In this document: positions 17,165 through 23,600 of the stretch, one piece after another
How positions within the stretch are numbered: the first letter of the stretch is position 1
How the letters are laid out: each line of letters starts with the position of its first letter
NCBI GenBank assembly: GCA_045536025.1
Contig: JAZSMT010000010.1
Coordinates: 1-64,000, forward strand
DNA: 64,000 nucleotides
DNA from: HGM11412 sp045536025
Lineage (GTDB): Bacteria; Bacillota; Clostridia; Christensenellales; Borkfalkiaceae
Reading direction: 5' to 3'
The notes under the pieces: generated by a model
Databases searched by the model: none
Told to the model about the DNA's origin: nothing
What the model saw: only the letters and a program-made list of their open reading frames with translations
Made by a program: the position numbers and the translations under genes

Positions 17165-17743
17165 ATGACTATATACTTTGATACCGAAACGACGGGGCTT
17201 ACCCCAGGGAGAATAATTCAATTATCTTACGTTTTAGAAGATGGCGAAAACGTCACTGCTAAAAACTTTTTCTTTGCCGTTGATTACGTTCCTCCTGAAG
17301 TTGTTAAAATACACGGGTTTTCTGCGGAAAAGTTGGCTGTTTTATCGGGCGGTAAAACCTTTTCCGATCACGCTGACGAAATAGCCTTAGACTTTTCGCT
17401 CGCCGACGTAATAGTCGCGCACAACGTAAAATTCGACCTTGCCTTTTTAACGGCGGAGTTTTCCTACCTAAACGAAGTTTTTAAATACAACCTTATCTTC
17501 GATAGTATGAAATATTACACTCCGATAATAAAACTACCTAGAAAAAGCGGTGGTTATAAATACCCCAAGCTTTCAGAGGTTGCCGAATTTTTAGATATAT
17601 ATACATACGACGTTTCTAAAAAATGTATCGACTTGTTTGGAGAAGGTAGCCTTTCAGCGCACGACGCGCGCTTTGATACCGCCTTACTTTATCTATGCAC
17701 TAAAGATTGTGATATGGATAGTGAAAAAACAAACGCTGTATAA
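17165..17743 (+). CDS. DnaQ-like 3'-5' exonuclease (DEDDh)
   Basis: 192-residue exonuclease of the DNA polymerase III epsilon / RNase T superfamily. Exo I motif FDTETTGL lies at residues 5-12. Exo II is VAHNVKFDLAFL near 89-100. Exo III is HDARFDT near 162-168, whose His makes this the DEDDh class. No other domain is fused. It could act in proofreading, repair or RNA trimming; the sequence does not decide. The start ATG has AGGA just upstream. It ends the addBA gene group and its stop codon lies in a hairpin. Confidence 0.88.
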   Translation: MTIYFDTETTGLTPGRIIQLSYVLEDGENVTAKNFFFAVDYVPPEVVKIHGFSAEKLAVLSGGKTFSDHADEIALDFSLADVIVAHNVKFDLAFLTAEFSYLNEVFKYNLIFDSMKYYTPIIKLPRKSGGYKYPKLSEVAEFLDIYTYDVSKKCIDLFGEGSLSAHDARFDTALLYLCTKDCDMDSEKTNAV

Positions 17744-17767
17744 GCAGGGGGAAATGCCTCTGCTTAT
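17740..17767 (+). terminator. Weak terminator-like hairpin
   Basis: Stem ATAAGCAG/CTGCTTAT extended by a mismatch-containing GGGG/CC pair; the stop codon of the exonuclease is inside it. Only a broken T-run follows, so termination is uncertain. Confidence 0.4.
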
Positions 17768-17846
17768 TTATATCGCAAAAAAAATCACAAAAAAGTGTCA
17801 AAAGAGTTGTTTTTTGATTAAATATTTGTTATTATAATTATCGCAT

Positions 17847-17921
17847 TGGGGTGTCGCCAAGCGGTAAGGCTACGGACTCTGACTCCGTCATGCGGGAGTC
17901 CAAATCTCTCCACCCCAGCCA
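17847..17921 (+). tRNA. tRNA-Gln (anticodon CTG)
   Basis: 75 nt with encoded CCA. Acceptor stem TGGGGTG/CACCCCA, anticodon loop CTCTGAC on an ACGGA/TCCGT stem. The sequence is closely similar outside the anticodon arm to the TTG isoacceptor at 31728. It stands alone with its own terminator at the left edge of the accessory region. Confidence 0.95.
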
Positions 17922-17926
17922 AGAAC

Positions 17927-17957
17927 ACGACAAGTTTCGATAGAAACTTGTCGTTTT
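17927..17957 (+). terminator. Terminator of tRNA-Gln(CTG)
   Basis: Perfect 12-bp stem ACGACAAGTTTC/GAAACTTGTCGT with a GATA loop and a following TTT. Confidence 0.85.
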
Positions 17958-17959
17958 CA

Positions 17960-18136
17960 ACTAAATCCACCCTTTTGGGTGGGTGAAATCGTCTTCGGCG
18001 ATGAAATCCAACTTCGTTGGGTGAAATCCGCCTCGACGGCGGATGGGTGGATTTAATTTCATCTGAGGCAAAGCCGAAGATTTCATCAGCCTTGTTGATT
18101 TCATCCTTGCGTCAGCAAGGATTTCATTTTTGCAAG
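17960..18136. repeat. Array of different small hairpins joined by GATGAAAT-type spacers
   Basis: About eight short palindromes, each with a different stem (for example CACCC/GGGTG, CCAAC/GTTGG, TCCGCC/GGCGGA, TCCTTG/CAAGGA), are separated by a near-constant GATGAAATC or GGTGAAATC unit. The spacer is conserved and the stems are not, the opposite of CRISPR. A related array with a GATGATATAC spacer lies at 32205. No ORF is credible here. Confidence 0.6.
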
Positions 18137-18249
18137 AGTTCGAATTCATACGCAAAAACAGCAAAAATATCTTTTTTCTTGAAATTAGAATAATAGTACG
18201 ATAAGAGTGCGATATTGTTAACAAGTTTAAATTATACGGTGTTATAAGA

Positions 18250-18597
18250 TTAAATCAATTGTTCTTCTTTTCGATACTGTGAGGGCGTTTTCCCCGTTAG
18301 TTTCTTGAATAATCGTCTGAAATAAATCGGTGACGTGAAGCCGTATTAAACCGCAATGGATTCTATGCTCTTATCTTTACGCAACAGCAAAGCGTGCGAG
18401 GCTTTTTGTATGGCTATTTTATTTTTATAAGTAATGGGGCTACAGCCGACGTGTTTTTTAAAAAGATAGAAAAACCTTGACGGGCTTAAATACCAAAGGG
18501 CGGCAAGCTCGTCAATTTTGCAAGATTTGGTATAATAGTTTTCTAAATACATAAGGGCAGGCGTGATACTGCTTTCAGGTAAAACGTTATATGTATC
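18250..18597 (-). pseudogene. AraC-type regulator remnant (C-terminal HTH domain, in-frame stop)
   Basis: The minus strand encodes the two helix-turn-helix units of an AraC regulator: ELAALWYLSPSRFFYLFKKH, then KSIESIAV, then after a TAA at 18346-18348 the same frame continues YGFTSPIYFRRLFKKLTGK and PSQYRKEE to a second stop at 18250. The single stop lies in the middle of the second HTH. The N-terminal sensing domain is missing; the frame runs back through ESSITPAL to about 18597, where it meets an oxidoreductase fragment on the other strand. Clearly non-functional. Confidence 0.85.
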
Positions 18598-18863
18598 GCT
18601 TTAATCTACTTATCCGTAATGCGTTTGAACGAGTTAAGAACGGGGAACTTGGAAAAATTCATTCTATTGATGCTGAAATGAGTTGTTTTCGTCCAAAAGA
18701 TAAGCGTGATTGGCTTGGTTTCTTTCAGGGTGGTATGATGCAGTATTTAGGGTGTCATCTTATCGATCTTGTAGTGTGATTGCTTGGAGGTCCTAAAGAG
18801 ATAATCCCCTTGAATTGTTCAACGGGTTACGAAGGAACGGTGGCGAAAGATTTTATCGTGTAG
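18591..18863 (+). pseudogene. Gfo/Idh/MocA-type oxidoreductase fragment
   Basis: An internal piece of a sugar dehydrogenase-type protein. KNGELGKIHSIDAEMS, KRDWLGFFQGGMMQYLG and CHLIDLVV are read in frame. A TGA at 18777-18779 follows, then the same frame goes on with LLGGPKEIIPLNCSTGYEG to a TAG at 18861. The TGA probably replaces CGA (Arg). The Rossmann N-terminus and the rest of the C-terminal domain are absent. It is joined directly to a histidine-kinase fragment. Not functional. Confidence 0.8.
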
Positions 18864-19006
18864 ATAAATCTCGCTCTAAAAAAACAGGTGGTACGGGTTT
18901 AGGACTTGCAATCGTAAAACATATTTGCGCATTGTATAAAGCCGAATTATCTATTGAAAGCGATATAGGAGTGGGAACAACCATTACTGTTAATTTTAAT
19001 AAGTAA
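18844..19006 (+). pseudogene. Sensor histidine kinase C-terminal fragment
   Basis: ERFYRVDKSRSKKTGGTGLGLAI and the following VKH helix and GVGTTITVNF strand form the end of a HATPase_c domain (F and G2 boxes) of a PhoR-like sensor kinase. The upstream kinase, dimerisation and sensor parts are missing. The open frame begins in the neighbouring oxidoreductase fragment at 18815, so any product would be a nonsense chimera. Confidence 0.8.
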
Positions 19007-19086
19007 GGAAAGTGTTTTAAGCGATATATATATACGAGCATATTTAACACAAAGAAACTTAAAAGGATTAAAGCATAGTAATATAG

Positions 19087-19117
19087 TGGCTTATGAAATC
19101 ATCATAAGCCATTTTTT
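19087..19117 (+). terminator. Terminator after the histidine-kinase fragment
   Basis: Perfect 10-bp stem TGGCTTATGA/TCATAAGCCA, AATCA loop, then T6. Probably the original terminator of the lost kinase operon. Confidence 0.85.
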
Positions 19118-19148
19118 CTAAAAACTTTTCTAAAACTTTACAGTAAAA

Positions 19149-19177
19149 TTGACAGACGTAATCATAAGTGCTATAAT
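19149..19177 (+). promoter_or_regulatory. Sigma-A promoter upstream of the NadA-AraC chimera
   Basis: TTGACA (19149-19154), exactly 17 bp, TATAAT (19172-19177). A perfect-consensus promoter, likely the original nadA promoter, left intact in front of a broken gene. Confidence 0.7.
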
Positions 19178-19213
19178 ATCAAATAATAAAATTATTTGTA
19201 CGAGTAGTTTTCA

Positions 19214-19839
19214 AATGAGAGTGGGTGCGGAAAATAAAATCCGTGAACCAAAAGAAAAACGCAATTATACTTGCGCATTACTATGCACCTTCTGAAATAC
19301 AAGAAGTTGCAGATTACGTAGGGGATTCTTTCTATCTTGCAAAGATAGCAAAAAATAGCGATGCAGACGTAATCGTATTTTGCGGTGTAGGCTTTATGGG
19401 CGAAAGCGCAAAGATACTCAATCCTAATAAGAAAGTTTTAATGCCGGACGTTAGTGCCGATTGTCCTATGGCACATATGGTAAAGGCAGGAAAGATTGAA
19501 GAAATGAGAACAAAATATGATGATTTAGCAGTCGTATGCTATATCAATTCCAATATCACCAGGCAAATCACGCTCGACGATATTTCCACGAACGTTTTTC
19601 TTTCAAAAAGTACGCTTTCACACCTTTTCAAAAGCAAAATGAATATCAGCATTAAGCAATACATTTTGCAAAAGAAAATGGTATACGCTTCGGAGCAAAT
19701 CGCAAACGATATTCCCGCAAATGAAGCAGCCAAAATTATCGGCTACGATAACTATTCAAACTTTTTCACTATCTATAAAAAAATAATGGAAAAAGCCCCT
19801 TCCGAGCATAAAAATCAGATCGCGAAAAGGACAAACTAA
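19214..19839 (+). pseudogene. NadA-AraC chimera (quinolinate synthase N-terminus joined to AraC HTH)
   Basis: The first half is quinolinate synthase: KNAIILAHYYAPSEIQ, VADYVGDSFYLAKIA, VIVFCGVGFMGESAKIL, and LMPDVSADCPM. At VVCYINSN the frame switches without interruption into an AraC-type HTH domain: ITLDDISTNVFLSKSTLSHL, then QYILQKK and GYDNYSNFFTIYKK. YINS is a motif both parents carry. Upstream, the natural N-terminus (NKIREPKEK, from an ATG at 19214) is in another frame, consistent with loss of one A in an A-run near 19252; a GTG at 19225 opens the long frame. Half of NadA, including later cluster cysteines and active-site residues, is missing, so catalysis is impossible. It might still be made as a DNA-binding fragment. 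Confidence 0.75.
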
Positions 19840-19886
19840 AATCTTTATTATAATATTTGTAAAAAAATAAATATAGGAGAAATTTT

Positions 19887-20882
19887 ATGAATATCCAACC
19901 ACTTATCAAGCAAATTCATGCAACAGTTGAAAATCATCGTATCGACGACGGAAACTATAAGCGTTACCTCGTCCAAAACGAACAGGATACGAGAAAAATG
20001 GGCACGAATGAATACGGATGCGCGGACGCCGCAAATATCCTCTATACAATCGGCGCGTTTGAGCGCGACGTAAAAAAACGCGCCGCGCTCGTAAAGGCTT
20101 TGCAAGATTTTCAACACGAAAACGGACTGTTCGACGAAGGTACGCATCACCCTATTCATTGCACAGCGCATTGCACCGCCGCCTTGGAGCTTTTCGACGC
20201 CGCCCCCTTACGCCCCTTTCTCGCGCTTGAACAATACAAAACCAAAGAAGGCTTATACGCCCTGCTCGACGGATTGGATTGGGTAAACGAACCTTGGGGG
20301 CAAGCCCATCAAGGCGCAGGGGTTTTCGCGGCGTTCGTCCTTACCGGGAACGCTTCCAAAGAATGGCAAAAATGGTATTTCGATTGGCTCGTAGAACATA
20401 CGGACAAAGAATACGGTATGAGCTACCCTGGTTCAATTCAACAAAAGGTAAAACCCCTTTCGCACCATTTGAACGGTTGGTTCCATTACTTATTCAACTT
20501 CGTCTTTGCGCATCAACCGATACCGCAAGCGAAAACATTAGTCGATACCTGTATTAAGCTGTATCAAGAAAAAACGGAGCTTATACCGACTTTCGGAAAA
20601 GCCATTTGTTTTTCAGAAATCGATTGGGTTTATACGTTGCACAGAGCGAGCGCGCAAGAAGGCTATCGCGTAGACGAAGCAAAAGCACTTCTTCGTGATT
20701 TTGCCAAAGGGTATATCGAATACTTAAACGGACTTGATTATGCAACGCACAATGGTTGGAACGATTTACATATGCTGTTCGGTTGCGTTTGCGCGCTTGC
20801 CGAATTGCAACTTGCGCTCCCCGGCGAAATTGAAACGGACTATCCTTTAAAGCTTGTGCTTGATCGCCGTCCGTTTATTTAA
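19887..20882 (+). CDS. Conserved-looking protein, possible alpha/alpha-toroid carbohydrate-active enzyme
   Basis: 331 residues with no signal peptide. Helical pattern with repeated aromatic and His-rich turns (GTHHPIHCTAHCTAALELF, WGQAHQGAGVFAAFVLTG, SHHLNGWFHYLF) reminiscent of alpha/alpha-toroid enzymes, but I cannot assign a family. AGGAGA lies at a good distance before the ATG. Codon use looks richer in GCC, GGC and ATC than in the flanking core genes, suggesting transfer. It stands next to a broken GH43 gene and close to a GH88/kdu operon, which makes a sugar-related role plausible (inference only). Confidence 0.55.
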   Translation: MNIQPLIKQIHATVENHRIDDGNYKRYLVQNEQDTRKMGTNEYGCADAANILYTIGAFERDVKKRAALVKALQDFQHENGLFDEGTHHPIHCTAHCTAALELFDAAPLRPFLALEQYKTKEGLYALLDGLDWVNEPWGQAHQGAGVFAAFVLTGNASKEWQKWYFDWLVEHTDKEYGMSYPGSIQQKVKPLSHHLNGWFHYLFNFVFAHQPIPQAKTLVDTCIKLYQEKTELIPTFGKAICFSEIDWVYTLHRASAQEGYRVDEAKALLRDFAKGYIEYLNGLDYATHNGWNDLHMLFGCVCALAELQLALPGEIETDYPLKLVLDRRPFI

Positions 20883-20895
20883 AAAAGGTGAAGCC

Positions 20896-21258
20896 ATGTT
20901 TTTAAAAGATATTCCTTTTGGCGCCCCGTTTATCTTTGCCGATAAGTAAACGAAGACTTATTAATTATACGGCTCCGTCAAAAATCGCTCTAACCAAACG
21001 CATTTTGACGTTTATACAAGCACAGATTTGGAAAATTGGGAATACGGCGGCATTATTTTTTCCACGAACGAAACGTTTTGGGGCACGGGACATTTTTGGG
21101 CTCCCGAACTCCATCTCATCAACGGAAAATATTATCTTTTTGCAACGTTCCGCGGAGAAAGCAATCTTTACCACCGCTGCCACGCTCCCAACTCGGTTTC
21201 CGAACATCCTGAACTAACGGAAATACAAATTTCAGAAAACGAAATCAAAATTTTATAA
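20896..21258 (+). pseudogene. GH43-type glycoside hydrolase remnant
   Basis: One frame reads MFLKDIPFGAPFIFADK, TAA (20947), TKTY, TAA (20962), then LYGSVKNRSNQTHFDVYTS, TDLENWEYGG, FWGTGHFWAPELHL and GKYYLFATF, typical of the first blades of a GH43 five-bladed propeller. Two in-frame stops, loss of most of the propeller, and an Ala where the family's first catalytic Asp normally stands (xDPF becomes APF) all show decay. The last 20 residues (SEHPELTEIQ...) look like a different end joined by deletion. Confidence 0.75.
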
Positions 21259-21261
21259 CGA

Positions 21262-21289
21262 AAAACTCCCGTTTTAACGGGAGTTTTTT
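21262..21289 (+). terminator. Terminator after the GH43 remnant
   Basis: Stem AACTCCCGTT/AACGGGAGTT with T6 following; intact although the gene is broken. Confidence 0.85.
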
Positions 21290-21327
21290 CATATTCTTTC
21301 ATGTACGTTAATAGATCCAATGGATTT

Positions 21328-21600
21328 TTATTTCAAATCACGCTCGTCTGCGCGCTTACAAAAACGTTTAATGATTTCAATTTCTTGCGGAAAGATTTCA
21401 GCAATATCGTTTTTTCTCAAACGGTTTAACCACTCGTTATTGATAAGCGGTCTACCGTATTCTTCACGCAATTTTTCAAAGAATTTTTCCATATTTGGCA
21501 AGCGTTAAATATTCTTGCAAGTTATTCATAAAGGAATCGTGCTCGTAATACCACACTTCAAATTGAATAATTGCTCTTACGGTGTTAAATTCCGTTTCCT
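21328..21600 (-). pseudogene. Frameshifted remnant of an unrecognised gene
   Basis: On the minus strand one frame reads TEFNTVRAIIQFEVWYYEH and NNLQEYLTLAKYGKIL then stops. A frame shifted near 21490 reads MEKFFEKLREEYGRPLINNE, WLNRLRKNDIAEIFPQEIE to a stop at 21328. The two pieces look like the consecutive end of one protein split by a frameshift. The EYGRPLINNEW pattern hints at a glycoside hydrolase C-terminus, but this is weak. No ribosome-binding site. Confidence 0.35.
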
Positions 21601-21620
21601 TATGCCGCTACACGGTTTTA

Positions 21621-22769
21621 TTACCAAGGAAAAAACTCCGAACCCTTTAATTTTAAAACGGCTTCAACGAAGAAGTAATCTCCATAAATAATGGGTTTGT
21701 GTATACCGCATGTATACATTTCGCTACCCATTTGCAAAATGCTATCTTCGTTTTCACTCCAATCGCACCAATTCTTTTCCATGGCTTTCATCATTTTTAT
21801 CGCCGCGGATAAATATATATCTTTTTCGAACTCGGGAGAAATTTTTGCAATTTCAATCAAACCGCAGGCAGCAATTGCACCTGCCGTAGAATCGTAATAT
21901 ACGGGCGTTTCAGGTTGACGGAAATCCAACAAGGGCAGCCAGTCGCTGTTGGCTACGTTTGCAATGAAATAATGCGCAACCTTTTTAGCCGTATCCAAAT
22001 ATCTTTGCTCCTTGGTATGGATATACGATATAACAAATCCGTACAACGCCCAAGCACAGCCCCTCGACCAGCTTGAACCGACTGCATAGCCTTGTCCACC
22101 CTTCGTTTCAATAACGGTATCAGGCACTTTTGTATCGTGTACAACGATATGATTTACCGAACCGTCAGGGCGAACGTGGTCGCGTATCGTCATATCGGCG
22201 TGGCGCATAGCAATTTTTTTGAATCGCGTATCACCAATTTCACGACTTGCCCAATAGAGTAGAGGCAAATTCATCATACAATCGATTATCGTCCAGCCGG
22301 AAACGTCTATCGTGCCGTCCTCGTTCCAAGAACGAATAAAGTTGCCTTCTACGTTATAACGACTCATAAGCGTCATTGCCGCTAACAAATTACGGTTGCG
22401 CGAATCTTGATTCCCCGTTAAACGGTAGTTAGCGCCGCTTAAAATATGCCACATAAACCCAACGTCATGGTGCAGTCTATCCATATAGTTAAAACAGCCG
22501 TCCATCAACTTTTCGGAAGTTTCCGCCGTTGCTTTGTAGCAATCCTTTTTCGTGCCTTCGTACATAAGCCACATAAGGCCGCCCCAAAAACCGTTCGTCC
22601 ACCAAAGAATATCTTCTCCGTTCGTATGCGTATCGTGTTCCCCATTTTTAGTAGAATAGGGAATTTTATCACGGCTTTTTACAGACGTGCGCGACAGTTT
22701 ATTATCTAATTTCTCCCAGGTTTCATCTATCCATTTTTGACTTTCTTTAATAATATTCTCGTAACTCAT
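21621..22769 (-). CDS. Unsaturated glucuronyl hydrolase (GH88)
   Basis: Hydrates the unsaturated uronate left at the non-reducing end of oligosaccharides by polysaccharide lyases, releasing 4-deoxy-5-keto-uronate and the rest of the sugar. The 382-residue protein lacks a signal peptide, so it acts in the cytoplasm. It shows the GH88 blocks WWTNGFWGGLMWLMYE, HHDVGFMWHILSG (with the first catalytic Asp) and IDCMMNLPLLYWAS (with the second), plus GSSWSRGCAWALYGF. AAAGAAAGG precedes the ATG. It is the last gene of the kduI-kduD-GH88 operon; the next steps on the keto-uronate are done by the two genes upstream. Whether the substrate comes from pectin or glycosaminoglycan cannot be told. Confidence 0.9.
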   Translation of the reverse strand: MSYENIIKESQKWIDETWEKLDNKLSRTSVKSRDKIPYSTKNGEHDTHTNGEDILWWTNGFWGGLMWLMYEGTKKDCYKATAETSEKLMDGCFNYMDRLHHDVGFMWHILSGANYRLTGNQDSRNRNLLAAMTLMSRYNVEGNFIRSWNEDGTIDVSGWTIIDCMMNLPLLYWASREIGDTRFKKIAMRHADMTIRDHVRPDGSVNHIVVHDTKVPDTVIETKGGQGYAVGSSWSRGCAWALYGFVISYIHTKEQRYLDTAKKVAHYFIANVANSDWLPLLDFRQPETPVYYDSTAGAIAACGLIEIAKISPEFEKDIYLSAAIKMMKAMEKNWCDWSENEDSILQMGSEMYTCGIHKPIIYGDYFFVEAVLKLKGSEFFPW

Positions 22770-22784
22770 ATCCTTTCTTTCTTA

Positions 22785-23573
22785 CTATTTAGGCTGTTTG
22801 CCGATATACGCCAAAATGCCCCCGTCCACGTACAAAATATGCCCGTTTACAAAGTTTGACGCTTCACTTGCCAAGAATACCGCAGGGCCTGCTAAATCTT
22901 CGGGATTACCCCAACGCGCAGCAGGCGTTTTCGCAATAATAAAGCTGTCGAAAGGATGACGAGAACCATCTGCTTGTTTTTCTCTTAAAGGCGCGGTTTG
23001 CGGCGTTGCGATATACCCAGGGCCGATACCGTTACATTGAATATTGTATTCGCCGTATTCGCTTGCAATATTCTTCGTGAGCATTTTAAGTCCGCCCTTT
23101 GCCGCCGCATACGCGGAAACGGTTTCTCTGCCAAGCTCGCTCATCATCGAGCAAATATTGATAATCTTACCACCGCCTTTCTTTATCATAGACGGAATAA
23201 CCGCTTTCGACATAATGAAGGGAGCGTTCAAGTCCACGTCAATAACTTGTCTAAATTCTTGCGCGCTCATTTCGTGCATAGGGATACGCTTGATAATCCC
23301 TGCGTTGTTGACGAGAATATCGACTACGCCCACTTCTTTTTCTACTTTTGCTATGTATTCGCTCACCGCGTCTTCGTCCGTTACGTCGCAAACGTAGCCG
23401 TGCGCTTTAATACCCTCTGCCTCGTAAGCCGCCAAGCCTTTATCAACAAATTCCTGTTTTATATCGTTAAAAACAATCGTTGCGCCTGCGTTTGCAAATG
23501 CTTTTGCGATTGCAAAACCAATACCGTAGCTTGCGCCAGTTACAAGTGCAACTTTACCTTTCAAATTAAACAT
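22785..23573 (-). CDS. kduD: 2-dehydro-3-deoxy-D-gluconate 5-dehydrogenase (KduD-type SDR)
   Basis: Short-chain dehydrogenase of 262 residues that reduces 3-deoxy-D-glycero-2,5-hexodiulosonate to 2-keto-3-deoxygluconate. It has the cofactor motif TGASYGIG near residue 13, NNAG near 90, and the catalytic Ser and YAAAK near 145-160. The SDR family alone would not give the substrate; the assignment rests on its position between kduI and a GH88 gene and on the strong KduD-like N-terminus. AAGGAGAGAG is the ribosome-binding site. It is 27 nt from kduI and 15 nt from the GH88 gene. Confidence 0.88.
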   Translation of the reverse strand: MFNLKGKVALVTGASYGIGFAIAKAFANAGATIVFNDIKQEFVDKGLAAYEAEGIKAHGYVCDVTDEDAVSEYIAKVEKEVGVVDILVNNAGIIKRIPMHEMSAQEFRQVIDVDLNAPFIMSKAVIPSMIKKGGGKIINICSMMSELGRETVSAYAAAKGGLKMLTKNIASEYGEYNIQCNGIGPGYIATPQTAPLREKQADGSRHPFDSFIIAKTPAARWGNPEDLAGPAVFLASEASNFVNGHILYVDGGILAYIGKQPK

Positions 23574-23600
23574 ATTTCTCTCTCCTTATAACAAATCTTT

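Noticed and set aside
17960..18136. CRISPR-like array
   Set aside because: The constant units are only 8-10 nt and the variable units are palindromic, with no equal-length spacers and no cas genes in the window.
21320..21508. Plus-strand 62-codon ORF after the GH43 remnant
   Set aside because: The minus strand of the same stretch reads more like protein (EYGRPLINNEW), and the plus-strand ORF has no ribosome-binding site.
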